Assembly (NCBI GenBank): GCA_032622095.1
Contig: CP136068.1
Coordinates: 58,674,025 to 58,738,024, forward strand
Length of the DNA stretch: 64,000 bases
Direction: 5' to 3'
Source: Siphonodentalium dalli
Taxonomy: Eukaryota; Mollusca; Scaphopoda; Gadilida; Siphonodentaliidae
Position numbers and translations under genes: made by a program. Positions 25,280-37,624 of this stretch are shown one piece after another (the stretch's first letter is position 1; the number at the start of each line of letters is the position of its first letter). The notes below the pieces were generated by a model that worked only from the letters and a program-made list of their open reading frames with translations, had not been told where the DNA came from and searched no databases.

Positions 25280-26250
25280 CAAAAAATTTGGAGTTATGTC
25301 CCTGGCCCCGCCCACATTTGACCCAGTGACCTGATTTGAACAAATTTGAACCCCAGTCACCCAAGGATCCTTCATACCAAATATGAACCCATATAGCCTG
25401 ATGGTATTTGAGAAGAAGTCACTTTAAGAATACTATGGAGGGAAAGAGTTATGGCCCTGGCTTCGCAACTATTTCAAGTGAACTCATTTGAACAAATCTG
25501 AATGTGAGTCACCTAGGGAACATCCACACCAAATATGAAACCATTCGGTCTTATTGTTCTGAAGATGTTTAAAAGAATTACTATGGTGGGAAAGAGTTAT
25601 GGCCCTGGCTTCGCAACTATTTGACCCAGTGACCGCATTTGAACAAATCTGAATGAGAATCACCTAGGGAACATCCACACCAAATATGAACCCATTTGGT
25701 CTTATGGTTCCAGAGGAGAAGATGTTCAAATAATTGTTGTCGGACGGATGGACGGACAGACGATGGACGGACGAGGAGTGACGACTATAGCTCCACCGGA
25801 GCACGTGTAGGGTGGCTGGTTGGTAATTAAATCTCTTATCTCCGCCCCTATTTGAACAAACGTGAATCCCCATCTATGAGATCCATTCATTTGGTAATTT
25901 CAGACATTAGATTTTAAGAGTTGAACTGAACTGATTTTCCTAAAATGACCCCAAATCTGAAAACATCTAAACCCCAGTCACCGAAGGACCATCCATACCA
26001 AACATAATCTAAATAGTCCAGATGGTTCTGGAGAAGAAATTGTTTTAAGAATTACTATGGAAGGAAAGAGTTATGGCCCTGACTTCTCACCTATTTGACC
26101 TGATGAACTCATTTGAACAAATCTGAATGTGAGTCACCTGGGGGACATCCACACCTAAATATATAAACCCATTTGGTCTTTAATATGTATCTGGAGAAGA
26201 AAACAATTGATGGACGGATAGAGACATAATGACAGATGGATGGATGGGAG
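25280..26250 (+). mobile_element. Pearl-like element B, copies at 25.3-26.3 kb
   Basis: Tandem units of about 150 bp with GAGTTATGGCCCTGGCTTC, CATTTGAACAAATCTGAATG, GTCACCTAGGGAACATCC and ACACCAAATATGAACCCAT. At 25735-25805 comes a GGACGGATGGACGGACAGAC microsatellite and GACTATAGCTCCACCGGAG, the start of the usual 3' hairpin, which is cut short here. A second, more diverged run follows to about 26250 and also ends in a GACGGAT-type tract. Confidence 0.6.
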
Positions 26251-26269
26251 AACAGTCTGACATAGAGAC

Positions 26270-27480
26270 TGACAAATTCAATCCAATATACCCCCCCCCC
26301 CCAAGTTTTCTTTGCAAAATCAGGGTATAATGAGTTCAACTGGATACTGGTGGTTAAGAACATAATATTCGAACAGACAAGCCTGAACAAATTGGCTGAC
26401 ATTTGCAGAATGAGGTCCCCAAAGGGTGAATTTAATGACACAATCCTGCAATGCGGGCTAGCATCACCAAATTCACCCTCTGGGGACCTCATTCTGTGTA
26501 GGCCTCAACTGCTATGGGAGACATAGCATTAGATTGAAGTTCTCCAGTTAAAGTTGGTGATGTGCACCCATTGGGCACCTCAATTATGCATTTTATATTC
26601 ACAAATTAGGGGATATAGAAACTAAACAGAAGGGCTAAAGTAAGTAAAAATGTCAATTTAAGTGCCTATATACTTCCCAGAAGATGAGGCCTAAGCAGAA
26701 TGAGGACCCTGGCTAGTGTATTTGATGATGCTAGACTGCTGTGCAGGGTAGCATAACTAAATTCACCCTCTGGGGACCTCATTCTGCAAATGCCAGATAG
26801 AAGACAAATTTAATCCAATATATACCCCCCCCCCCCCCCCCCATTTTTCTTTGAATATTAGTCGTATGATTCCATCTGGATAATTGGTGATTAAAACAAT
26901 AATATGAAATGGCCAAACCTGAATTTAGTATGTCTGACATTTGCAGAATTAGGTCCCAAAAATGTGGATTTAATGACAATATTCTGTAAGGCAGGCTAGC
27001 ATCACCAAATTCATCCTCAATCTGATTAGGCCTCAATGGCCAATAAAACCAAGGAACAGATTGAAGTCCTACAGTTGAAGTTGGTGATACACACCCATTG
27101 AGCACCTCAATTATGCATTTTATCTTCTGCAAATTAGGGGGACATTGAAACTGAACAGGTGGAAAAAAGTTACTAAATCAATGAAGTCCTACAGTTGAAG
27201 TTGGTGATACACACCCATTGAGCACCTCAATTATGCATTTTATCTTCTGCAAATTAGGGGGACATTGAAACTGAACAGGTGGAAAAAGTGACTAAATCAA
27301 ACTGTCAATTTGATACTTATGATACTTCCCAGAAGATGAGGACTAAGCAGAATTAGGTCCCTGGCGGGTGTATTTGGTGATGCTAGCATGCTGTATGGGG
27401 TAGCAACACTAAATTCACCATCTGGGGACCTCACTATGTAAATGTCAGACACACTATTTCCAGACTTGAAGAAATCAAAG
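26270..27480. repeat. Complex repeat cluster with inverted CCTCATTCTG motifs
   Basis: The motif AATTCACCCTCTGGGGACCT followed by CATTCTG recurs near 26469, 26760 and 27411 (diverged), and its reverse complement occurs near 26406 and 26943. The pair at about 26405-26496 forms a hairpin. Poly-C runs occur at 26290 and 26825. A near-perfect direct duplication of about 110 bp lies at 27063-27172 and 27183-27291. No coding sequence is supported. Confidence 0.6.
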
Positions 27481-28029
27481 CCATTCACAGTATCATTGAA
27501 TGTCAGTCATCACCTAACATTGAATGGAAGCACCAGTTTGTTGTTAAATTGCTACAGATATGTTTAGATTAGAATAATACATGTCATCTGGCCAGTTTAT
27601 ATAATTAATGACCTGTACCTTTACAGATATATATGTCTTGTAATGACAGATGGTAAACTGGTCTGAAGCAAGCAGTATTCAGCAAGAGGATCCGGTGACC
27701 ACACTATGATAAATTGGCTTTTTCAATAATACAGGCTTGAGTGTCCTCTTAAAAATTAATAGTGCATAGCAAAGGGGTGTGAATTATAAAGGGTCATAAC
27801 TCTGTTAAAATATATCGGATCAAACCCATATTTTAACTTGATCTGTATATAAGTGTCAAAAATTCATATACCAAATTTGGTGTTGATCAGATGAAAAATG
27901 TTTGAGTAATCCTGTCTTGGATGAATTCTATATCAAAACAAGAGTGGAAGGGGTTAAATAAACAATACCAAAATCCATACAGATGAAGCACATGCTAAGA
28001 AAAATCTAGGTAAGAAATATGAGGCTGTG

Positions 28030-28619
28030 ATGTGTCCTAAACAAAAATTAAAGGTCAAAATGCAAAAATTAAATTTTTAGTTTTTAAAGTTATGTCCCTG
28101 GCTCTGCCCCTATTTGACCCAGTGACCCCATTTGAACAAATCTGAACCCCAGTCACCCAAGGTATCTCTGTACCAAATATAAGCTAAATCGGCCAAATAT
28201 TTTTTAAGAAGAAGTCATTGTAAGAATCACTATGAGTTATGGCCCTGGTTTCTCAACTAATTGACCGGGTGACCTCATTTGAACAAATCTAAACACCAGT
28301 CACCCAAGGACTCTCCATACCAAATATTAGCTAAATTGGCCCAATGGTTATGGACAAGAAGTTGTTGTGAGAATTACTATGGAGGAATAGAGTTATGGCC
28401 CTTGTTTCGCAACTATTTGACCCAGTGACCTCATTTGAACAAATCTGAATGAGAGTCACCTAGGGAACATACACACCAAATATGAACCAATTCGGTATGA
28501 TGGTTTAAGAGGAGAAGATGTTTTTAAAAAAGTTGACGGACAGACGGACGGACGGACGAACGACGGACGAGGAGTGATGACTATAGCTCCACCGGAGACT
28601 TTGTCTCAGGTGAGCTAAT
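28030..28619 (+). mobile_element. Pearl-like element B, 28 kb copy
   Basis: Starts near GTCCTAAAC and AAAGGTCAAAATGCAAAAAT, then three diverged 150-bp units (TTATGTCCCTGGCTCTGCCC, GACCCCATTTGAACAAATCT). It ends with a GACGGACGGACGAACGACGG microsatellite and the hairpin TAGCTCCACCGGAGAC / GTCTCAGGTGAGCTA, closing in CTAA at 28619. This is the best complete 3' end of family B in the window. Confidence 0.7.
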
Positions 28620-29330
28620 AAAAGCGCTCAATAGATCGACATTCAAGACGAAGTTAGGTGACGAAAGTATTTCATTATTTTCGTACTTATGAAATATCGT
28701 ACAAAGGGAAACCCAATCGATCAACCAAGCGATCACAAAGTGATATGCAATCATCTTTAGTTTTCACAAGACGGACATTCAAAGACGCATGGACATTAAA
28801 CTGATCGTGGTTGAATTATGACAATGTGAAGAAAGCAATGTTTTGTAAAGTGCATTGACGCCGGTATATAAGCAATTTGTTCGTAACAGGCTGTTTTAAT
28901 CTGGAGAAAGATTACGTCACTCTGTACGAAGCAGCAAAAGGTCATTATTAATTTTTACATTTAATCCCCTAATCCCCCATTCAGCCCATTGTCTGTCTGG
29001 TCACTCACGGCGCTCCTGCACAATGCATGTTTATGATGACATTGTATTTATGACGGTGGAGGTTTATGAGCACCAAGTGTAAGACAATAGCTTAATCAGC
29101 CAAATGTGAATCACAACATATATTTTGTGGCTATTTGTCGTCAATAGCGATACAGTCAAAATAATATGCATGCTTTTATGACAGATTGTAATTTGATAAT
29201 GGCGTAACAATATCAAGTTATTAATTTCCAGATGTCACTTAGATATTTTCGCAAGGATAAATATTTTAATGATTTAAAAAAAGATATTGATATATAAATA
29301 AAAAAAATGACATTAAGAAGGACAATCCCG
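28620..29330. other. No recognisable gene
   Basis: AT-rich spacer inside the hAT-bounded region. No exon-like or repeat structure was identified. Confidence 0.4.
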
Positions 29331-29334
29331 GTGT

Positions 29335-29470
29335 AACACGTCATCTTCCCCCCCCCAGGATATCTTCCCCCACGGGGGAAGATATCTTAGGATATCTTCC
29401 CCCCCGGGGGGGAAGATGTCCTAGGATATCTTCCCCCCCCACCCTGGATATCTTCCCCCCCATGTACGAC
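29335..29470. repeat. Nested G/C-run palindromes (satellite fragment)
   Basis: Consecutive palindromes alternate C-runs and G-runs around GATATCTTAGGATATCTT and CCCCCCCGGGGGGG. The module resembles the spacer of the 40-43 kb satellite (poly-G, GATATC-type core, poly-C). Strong cruciform potential. No coding. Confidence 0.7.
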
Positions 29471-29997
29471 TAAAAAATAATTTCACTCATATGATATCGT
29501 TTGGTTCTGAAATGGCCAGAAAAATGTTTTTGGAGATTAAAAAAATATATATATATATATTTTTATTTTTTTTTAATATATTTTTTTTATTGAATAGCAA
29601 AACATACACGGAATATCACAGACATACATTAGCATACGATTCTTCAAGGGCGAGAGGGGAAACTATCTCACTGTCACATGCGCACTGTCTTACACTCTTC
29701 ATTCGCACCTGGTGTCATCATATAATGTTACATGGACATATACTATGTTGATATCAAATATGGGAGATTGGACACGATACACGACACAGCGCTGCGAAAC
29801 AGTCAGGATATGTCAAAACAGAAGATACAGCCTCGATGCCGGGGGCTATATTAATAGAGTTGTTACCCTCTGTTCTTTGTCGACAAATTATTTCGTTGTT
29901 TACGAATAATCGGTCAATGACTGGCCATGTTTCAACTTTCTATTCTACCAATATAATATTGAGATATATATCCGAACGGCCTTTAAAGTGTTGTATC

Positions 29998-31446
29998 TTA
30001 TCGGGTTTCGTTTTCAAGTGCTCGTTTCATTAGAAGCCACTTGGTATCGAACATATTACGTTCAAGTCTGCAGTATGCATTGTATTTTTCGCATTTATAC
30101 CTAAAGTTGAATTCTGCAATTAAAGCATTCATAGACAATTCGTCCGTTGTAAATTTTGTTTTGTAAATATAGTTTTTAATAATCAAAATTAAATAATTTG
30201 TTATGTTATCAGTTCGATTGCTCATGTTTCCAAGCGTCATTGTCTTTTTTGTTAAAGGAATGACGAAATTGTTTGATATTGTCCATTTGGAAAGCTTGTC
30301 TAGGAATGATTGAACATGCGGACACTCCCAAAAAATGTGGCATATCGTTTCTTGTGTTTGACATCAGTTGCAAAGATCGTTTTGTCTAATCTTGGCCAGT
30401 TTTAGAAATTTATTGGTAGCTAAAATTCTACAGTTTATACGAAATTGAAGCCAGTGTAATTTAGTGTCAGACGTGGACTGGAATGGGGCCTTGAAGCAAA
30501 TATCCCATGGAATGTTGTACTCGCCTAGTTTGGATTCCCATTTCGAGCACACGTCCAGTTTCTTGTTTCTCGACACTAGACAGTTGTAAAAATCGCGCCC
30601 ACCTTTCGCATTGCGTAATAATAATATGTAATTACTTGGGAGGATTGGTGCCATCAGCGGATTATTAGGTTGTTTAAGGGTTTTGACACTTTTTTCTGCT
30701 TGTCGAAGAAGTGCATGCAAGGTGATGAAATCTGTTCGGACATTAAATGTCGATCAGAGGGAATGTCTAGTGTGAAATGTGCCATCAGTCTGGAAAAGAT
30801 CGTTAACGAAAATGATTCCATGTTCTCTCCATGTCCGTATATTTAGTGTCGAGCCATTTATTTTAAAATGTTCATTATTCCATAAAATTGAAGACAGTAA
30901 GGGTAGGGTCTCATTTTCTGCTACCAATAGCTCAGACCAGGCGATAAGGACATCTCTCCAGAAAGGATTCTGGATGCGGGCAGAATATAGCTTTAAGTAT
31001 TGGCCTCCATATGCAAGAAAGAGGGGATCTTCGTCTATTGGTAAATCTACAAGGGGGTGCCATTTCGGCCGTTTCAGTATAATTCGGCGGATCCATGTTA
31101 TCTTCATAGATGAATTGAAAGCTTCGACATCAACCATTTTCAGGCCCCCTGCTTCGAAATTTTGGCAGAGTTGGGTTCTTTTAACTCTGTCTCGTTTTCC
31201 TCCCCAAACAAAGTTAAACAGAATCGTTTTTAAATTTTTTTAAAATGATGCTGTCGGGTTGGGAAGAGACTGAAATAGGTGGGTTATTTTTGGCAGTATA
31301 AGAGATTTTATTACCGTGATTCTACCCAAAGGAGTCAATAGCCTATGTCCCCATGATTTTATCAGGGTCTTAATATCGGATAGCTTTGAGTCGTAGTTAT
31401 CTAATATTTTATCAAGGTTGGTATTAAATTTGATCCCTAATAGAGT
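29998..31446 (-). pseudogene. L1-like ORF2, C-terminal region
   Basis: Continues the RT protein after the inserted transposon, beginning TLLGIKF and running through LTPLGRITVIKSLILPKI, FVWGGKRDRV, AYGGQYLKLYSARI and LHWLQFRINCRILATNKF to a cysteine/histidine cluster (C..C......HIFWEC) typical of the L1/Tx1 C-terminus. The stop is at 29998. Three in-frame nonsense codons are seen: TAA near 31240, TGA near 30755 and TGA near 30362. The reading frame itself is otherwise preserved, pointing to decay by substitutions. The role in the intact protein is RNA and target binding. Confidence 0.85.
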
Positions 31447-32585
31447 AAATAGTGTAGGTAGTTAGCGACAAAAAATGCTCGGATCGATACAAGTCGGATA
31501 AAAGCGCCATTTTTTGATATCATGTAGGACTGCATCTCTAGTCCAGGAATTTTCTCAAGAACCAACTTTTTGACCCGAAAATTCAAAATGGCGTCCAAGA
31601 TGGCGGCCGGTCTGCCCGATTTGACGGTGGTACACCTAATGGTTTTGCTTCTCAGTTTGATATGGTAAGCATAACAAATGCCACTATATTATCAAAGAAT
31701 GGTGATTCTAGAATAACAATCCAAACTTTTAATTGAAAAATGGCCACATTTATTGAAGATGGATGCCAAAATGGCGGCCAAAACATGACAATTGGGGTTT
31801 TTTTCCTTATTTTTTTTCAATTCTTTATAATTTTCGAGATAATATAAGGTAAGATATCATCAATGTCTTCACTATCTGATGGAATAACCACCATAGAAGA
31901 GTCATGCACATTAAAGCTGAAGTAGTATTGTTCGTTCTGGTAGAAATGTGAGGCAGAATATGTGTTATGTAAAATGAACGAAATTATTCTCAGACAGGAT
32001 TTCATTCTGTAAATGCTTAGAATCCAACCATGAATGACATTGATGTCTTCAGTTCTATTTGCGACACTACCATATGGTTGGATCAATTAAATAAACATTT
32101 GAATGTCGAGATGTTTTAAATATAAATGCGATTCAGTAGTGGATTTACCACGAAATTAGGAAACACTCAATGACAAAACCTATAATCGTCAAATTCCATT
32201 TTGTTTTCAAAACAGGAACACATGGAACGTATTCTGCAACTTATCTTCATCATCGTGTTCACATTAGCAATATTTAAATTTAGTGTTTATGTCCAATTAT
32301 ACACAACATTATTGGGGCATAAACTCGTAAGTATATTTGAGGTCGGAATAACAACTAATATTGCTTCCTTGTAACATACAGTTCATGCTAGCGCAAGAGG
32401 AAATCACAGACACCCTTGGATATAGCCCAGATTCAATAGTATATGTATTAGTGCAATGTATTGCATGTATATGTATGATTTTATTCTACTATTGTTGCTG
32501 GTATATGCTCCTGGGGGCATGTGGTGGGAAGATGGGATCAGTAAATTTGAAAATGCATTTTGTTTAATGAACCGATTTGGACAAT

Positions 32586-35500
32586 TCACTTCTCACAACC
32601 ACATCTGCACAAATCCGTGCATGGAAGTTTGTTTTTTGAGCATTTGCACCTTGAACAAACTGACTTGCAGACACATTTAATTAACTCGGTGCACACTCTA
32701 GCCGCTTCTGGGATTGTCATCCATACTGGAACAAATGAACCGTCAATCAACTTCCATCCGAAGGAGTCAGGAGCTGGAAACTTTGCATCCACTATGGGGC
32801 TCAACGTCCATATACCAGCCTGATATATAGCACGATTTACATGTTGCAGAAGCGCGTTTCTCGTTGGTGGTAAATGTTCAAGTGTACGACCTTTGCTGAA
32901 CATTTCGCGTCTAGCTTCATTAACTGAGGTAAGGTTTGCTGTTTTGTCATAAATAATTACAACGAAACGCTCAATGCACTCAAATAATGGAGACGAAACA
33001 TCGAGTACCACAAAAGGTTTCTTTATAATCGACATCAAACATTCTGTGAGGTCTGAGTAAGCTTTCCAGGCATCCCAAAATGTGCGCTTACCTTTGCCAA
33101 AGAAAAACGAAGTTGAGTCACATCCTGATAGCGCATGGAACATTGGAAGTACAGTTGACTTTTCTGAACCCATTGTATTGTAGATATCAACTATGTTGTA
33201 GGTAAAATGTGATTTAGACTTTCCGAAAGACACAAACAGTTTCAAATCTTTGCATTGAAGTAACATATCATGCATATGTCCCAACAGAATCACAATAATA
33301 TCTGTGTCAACCGTGCGAACAATAATCGACGAAAAATCAGTCTGTAGCATATGAAATATATGTCCGACTAATCTGCTGTCAGCTTCTTCGTGCGTACATC
33401 CGATCAGAATAGGTTCTACGTTAGGAGCATTGCATACCGTGTTAGCACCCTCTGTTACAAAGATGGTTTTCCCTGTCGGGGTGTCCACTTTCAAAATACA
33501 TTCATTAATCAATCCAAACAATTCTTGCTTGTTGGTGGTATTTCTCAGAAAGTCATTCCAATTCGATGGAATTTTTGTGGTAAGCCCCACCTTACGTCGA
33601 ATGCCACAACCACGTTTCTCTCTCGTTCCCGTTTTGACACTGCCCTCCAAATACCTGTCCCATACCAAGTCAACTCTGCTACAGTCTGCGAGCTGCATCA
33701 TGACATACGGAATGAACGTTGTACTAATATACATCGAGAAGGTATGCCCGACTTTAGGTGGCAATAAATGTATGAGAGCACCCCCGTCGAACACCTTACA
33801 TTCGACCTTTGGATTCGGCTCTGCAGTGTCTGCGTTGTTTGAAACGGCTGGGATCTTCATGAAGCTTAGTAAATCACATTTATTACCGCTCCTCATTTCG
33901 CCCACTTTGGATATGGATGGGGGGAACTGCTGGTTTTCATGTGAGAAGAACATGGATGGGTCACCCTGCCGAACTTGGTTGGAAATATACAATCTGCCGA
34001 AAAGATTAATGTCATTTTTTAAAAGCTTGACGACTCCTGATTTTGATAACTTCTTCGGTTTTGGTGATTTCAATAGGGCCAACTTGTTTTTCTTAATGGG
34101 ATCATGTATGTCTCTTTGTCTGTCTATCATAACATCTTGATAAAATTTCTTGAACTGTTCTTTCCCTAATATTTTAATTTTCTTCAATGACTCTACGACT
34201 GAGGCATCTGCACAATTTCGAGAGTCAATAACAATAAGTTCTTTACCATCCTCACGGAAGGGATTCCCGAAATCACGAACGGAGTCAGAAAACGAACCGA
34301 CTTGTTTGACAAATTTACTCTGTGAGGATGCGCCTTCCTCGTGGTGTTTTGATGGTGTACTGTCGTCAATGTCTAGAAACAAACGTTCGTACTCTGTTGT
34401 GACCCTTACTACCTCTGGAGAAGACACAGACCATCTCTCAAGTGAGTGAATTTTGTCGACCAGACCGATAAGACCTCCGCTACCTTTTAGTTTTTCATTT
34501 TCTTGTTCGTGTGTCTGGTCGATGGCGATACATGAAAAGTTACGAGTGGTTTTCTGAACTACCCAATTCTGGCGAAACTCGGAACTGTCTGGCAACGATC
34601 TCATATCTCGTAAATGTACAGACAACCATCTACTATAATTATAATGGTCGAGGGAGAAAAACAAGTACATCAGTTCATTAAGGGAAGACACGTATAGCTC
34701 GAAGTTCTTAGTGCGATGTGCCTTGATGAATGTTAGGATTAATAGTTCCGTTTCTAGAATCATATCCCAAAACAGAAATGTCGGGCTATCTTGGCATTGT
34801 TGTTCTCTCCATGACACAAACATTGTCTCGTCGTATGATTCGTGAAGCGCGATGAATGCTTCTCGTTGCAGAATAGAGAGCCCAGCGGCCGTAACCTGAT
34901 GGGCATGTCTTGTCCGGAGTATATGTGCACAGTTTATGAACGAGTTGGCAGTTCCAGATGAAGCAATTCCTGCTTCAGTCAGAATTGTAGTCCACCCTGA
35001 AGAATCAAGTAGATCGCCTAATGCATTCCATAGTCCCTTTTCAATGTGCAGTCCACCAAACATGACGGTGATGTTGCCCTCGCCGAGAGTTACCGGCCAT
35101 TTCCACTGAATTAGTTTGCATTTTGCGAATATTGGACAGTCGCATGCGATCACTGGAATCTGACCTGCATTCAGAAAATTGGTTGTTGTTTTAACAACTT
35201 CCATAGCATGTTTAACCATAGAAGGGCTGTCCGCCTTTTCAAAGAACACTGGCAGCAGGGAAACTACAGCAATATTTCCAACAGTTATACCAGAATTATT
35301 CGCGTGAAATGCGGCCCATGAAACATTTTTCGGGGATTCTACTGCTTTTTCTATCATATTGTTAACGGTGTTAACCCACTTCTGTTCGTCCTGCAGAGCA
35401 CATTGCAGTGGCTCGTTGTTAACAGATTGTTGCGCACAGATAGCAGGTTGTACTTGAACCGATGCTTCATTGAAAGTTATGGCATTCACAAGTTTATAAC

Positions 35501-36107
35501 ACTCTGGAAGTTCACACTGGCCGCTTCCTCTTGGTGTGTTTACATATTCATATTCTCGTGGTCTCTCGTTTTTCGGTTGGTGCTGGATAATGCTTATTCC
35601 CGTTCCATGGAAAGAAGAATTTGCTGTGTTTGAAGAAGGGTCGTGGTCTATATTATCGAATGCACACACGGTGTATACATTTTTGACCATAGCTGGTGGG
35701 CACACGAGACCGCCGGACATGTAAATTTTACTGACAGAAACCGCTAGCGAATTTTCAATGTCCATTACTCTGTTGTATGAAATCGATATCCCAAGGTCAC
35801 ACAGGCGTTCCACGAGTAGTTTACTCCTAGTCATCGAGTGAACTTTCAGGCCAACATACACAGGAACAGGTGGCTCGCGGAAACGATTTGACCTTTGTGG
35901 ATCGAGCACCCGTATTTTAGATCGGCGCTTTTTGGCATTCAAGGCGAGCAATTGAGTGATTGAATGGCAAGCTTGGGTTTCAGCATGTCCTTCGTGTATG
36001 TTTGTGCCATATAATATCATCGAGATCAACATTCTCGTTGTGGGCCCAAACCTTTGTGAATCAGCATGGAAGGTACCTTGAAACTCTGTAGTAGTTCCTC
36101 TCGACAT
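32586..36107 (-). CDS. Academ-like transposase with XPG-type nuclease and CXC tail
   Basis: Uninterrupted 1173-residue frame. The N-terminal half holds DNIDHDP (151-157), PVIACDCP with Asp323, MFGGLHIEKG (349-358), HILRTRHAHQ and FSLDHYNYSRWL (Asp487), a pattern of conserved acids and histidine likely to form the transposase core. The second half resembles an XPG/FEN-like nuclease: VFDGGALIH (Asp774), WDRYLEGS (Asp817), HEEADSRL (Glu908, Asp910), VDTDIIVI (Asp934, Asp936) and SGCDSTSFFFGKG (Asp997). The tail (1145-1171) is a cysteine cluster, CVCKSVCSRCKC...CTDLCRCGC, like tesmin-type CXC DNA-binding motifs. It would cut and rejoin transposon ends in the nucleus. The start shown is only the first Met of the frame; the true N-terminus is in the overlapping frame at 36026-37057. 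All acid clusters are present, so the domain may still be active if expressed in full. Confidence 0.85.
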   Translation of the reverse strand: MSRGTTTEFQGTFHADSQRFGPTTRMLISMILYGTNIHEGHAETQACHSITQLLALNAKKRRSKIRVLDPQRSNRFREPPVPVYVGLKVHSMTRSKLLVERLCDLGISISYNRVMDIENSLAVSVSKIYMSGGLVCPPAMVKNVYTVCAFDNIDHDPSSNTANSSFHGTGISIIQHQPKNERPREYEYVNTPRGSGQCELPECYKLVNAITFNEASVQVQPAICAQQSVNNEPLQCALQDEQKWVNTVNNMIEKAVESPKNVSWAAFHANNSGITVGNIAVVSLLPVFFEKADSPSMVKHAMEVVKTTTNFLNAGQIPVIACDCPIFAKCKLIQWKWPVTLGEGNITVMFGGLHIEKGLWNALGDLLDSSGWTTILTEAGIASSGTANSFINCAHILRTRHAHQVTAAGLSILQREAFIALHESYDETMFVSWREQQCQDSPTFLFWDMILETELLILTFIKAHRTKNFELYVSSLNELMYLFFSLDHYNYSRWLSVHLRDMRSLPDSSEFRQNWVVQKTTRNFSCIAIDQTHEQENEKLKGSGGLIGLVDKIHSLERWSVSSPEVVRVTTEYERLFLDIDDSTPSKHHEEGASSQSKFVKQVGSFSDSVRDFGNPFREDGKELIVIDSRNCADASVVESLKKIKILGKEQFKKFYQDVMIDRQRDIHDPIKKNKLALLKSPKPKKLSKSGVVKLLKNDINLFGRLYISNQVRQGDPSMFFSHENQQFPPSISKVGEMRSGNKCDLLSFMKIPAVSNNADTAEPNPKVECKVFDGGALIHLLPPKVGHTFSMYISTTFIPYVMMQLADCSRVDLVWDRYLEGSVKTGTREKRGCGIRRKVGLTTKIPSNWNDFLRNTTNKQELFGLINECILKVDTPTGKTIFVTEGANTVCNAPNVEPILIGCTHEEADSRLVGHIFHMLQTDFSSIIVRTVDTDIIVILLGHMHDMLLQCKDLKLFVSFGKSKSHFTYNIVDIYNTMGSEKSTVLPMFHALSGCDSTSFFFGKGKRTFWDAWKAYSDLTECLMSIIKKPFVVLDVSSPLFECIERFVVIIYDKTANLTSVNEARREMFSKGRTLEHLPPTRNALLQHVNRAIYQAGIWTLSPIVDAKFPAPDSFGWKLIDGSFVPVWMTIPEAARVCTELIKCVCKSVCSRCKCSKNKLPCTDLCRCGCEK

Positions 36108-37057
36108 ATTTTGGCGACTTTTGCAAACAGTTGGGCTTCCTCTGTGTAATCACGATCTTGCAACTTTGTTTTCAGAATAGTCTGCATGGCCGCCGGAAAT
36201 ACAAGGAGGGTGTTCTTACCATCGCTCTGTTCTTGGATCCCTGTTCCAGCGAAATGAGACATAATTGAAGTCTTAAGTCGATGCACGTTGATTGATGTCT
36301 CACAGTCCAATTGTCGTAATCGACGTTCGTAGTCACGGCGCAAATCACTCAACTTGTGAACAAGTGTCCCGTCCTCGACATCATACTTTATGTGGTCCGT
36401 GAGCTCTACAAACACCCTCGCCTTCACCATCCGAGCTTCAGCAGAACAATCTATTTTCATGCTTCTAAGCAGGGACCGATACCGGTTTCGAAAATCTACC
36501 ATGCATAGTGTATGATACTTCGCCTCAATAGCGACAAGGTCTCCACCGGAAATCCGTATCAACAGATCAGACTCGTTCATTTCTTCTGCCATGTCTCTCA
36601 GGGATGTTTCAGCATTAAATGTTTCAAACGAATGTAACGATCCTTGCCTCTTACCACAACACAAAATACAATCTGCCTTGAGTAAAGGCCCTTCGTCTTT
36701 GGTGCACAGTCGTTTGGATCGCCTTTCATCTGCCATGGACTCATCTTTCGTTTTGCGTTTTTTCGCTCTCTCCAGTTTGGAATTACTGAACCTCTGATGA
36801 CAACTGTGGTGCCAGCTAGCCCGATTTGCCAGCAGTAACTCTGGTGTATAATCAGTTCCGAAATCTGCATCGAGCCCAACAGGAAGCTGGTCGATTTCGC
36901 GAAAAGTTTGAACGTTATCCAGGAAGGTCTTGTATACCGATAAGGCATCTGCGTTCACGCGATCTTGTGGACAAAGTAGGGGGTCCCCGGTAATCAGTTT
37001 ACATATTACACATAGCATCCAGTTCATCTTCCAGTCAAACCTGGAATATATAATCAT
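36026..37057 (-). CDS. N-terminal zinc-finger part of the Academ-like transposase
   Basis: A 343-residue frame with two cysteine/histidine clusters: CVICK ... WHHSCHQRF near the start and CILCCGKRQG ... KYHTLCMVDFRNRY in the middle, followed by a charged helical region. It overlaps the 1173-residue frame by about 80 bases in another phase, and both read through the same GLGP/FGPTT junction. They are therefore one protein of about 1500 residues broken by a single frameshift near 36030-36060, or joined by programmed frameshifting. Just upstream, a TATATATTCCAG acceptor-like site precedes TTTGACTGGAAGATG, so the real start may be the Met of MNWMLCVIC (about 37024), after a 5' intron. Confidence 0.75.
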   Translation of the reverse strand: MIIYSRFDWKMNWMLCVICKLITGDPLLCPQDRVNADALSVYKTFLDNVQTFREIDQLPVGLDADFGTDYTPELLLANRASWHHSCHQRFSNSKLERAKKRKTKDESMADERRSKRLCTKDEGPLLKADCILCCGKRQGSLHSFETFNAETSLRDMAEEMNESDLLIRISGGDLVAIEAKYHTLCMVDFRNRYRSLLRSMKIDCSAEARMVKARVFVELTDHIKYDVEDGTLVHKLSDLRRDYERRLRQLDCETSINVHRLKTSIMSHFAGTGIQEQSDGKNTLLVFPAAMQTILKTKLQDRDYTEEAQLFAKVAKICREELLQSFKVPSMLIHKGLGPQREC

Positions 37058-37624
37058 ATATTCACATTTCTGGAATCTGGATATATATGGGACTGTTCTA
37101 CGCTAATTTTCCGACTAGATTATGAATTTGTGCGAATATCTGTGGTTTACAACAGAAGGAAACTTTATAAAAATGTTTGCATATTACTTTGGCCAAACAA
37201 GAAGGAGGGTATCACCCCCTCCCCTGAATCCTGAATACGAGTTAATTTGGGAGGGAGTGAATCCTGAAGACAGTTATTTGGGGGGGGTGAATCCTGAATA
37301 CATGTTAATAAATAATATGCGATAAATATACACATACATAGACACATTATGATCCATTATACGTGACATGATATTGGAGTAGAGTATTTGAGGAGATACA
37401 TTGACAAGTTAATCTATTGAGGACATGTTATCCTTAACGGTTTGTGATTTTTTTTTAATGTTTCTACAGATTGACAATATAATAACTTCATCCTTAACCC
37501 TTTCTATACTGGAACATCATTTATGAGTAGTTATCCCATAGGAAATGTTTGTATAATAAGTTCAACAAACGACCTTTATTATCTGAACATTTCCCTCAAT
37601 ACATTTGACTCAATCTTGGACAGA

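Noticed and set aside
33390-34449. Long plus-strand open frames opposite the Academ-like transposase
   Set aside because: They are antisense shadows of a clearly coding minus-strand frame and show no family motifs.
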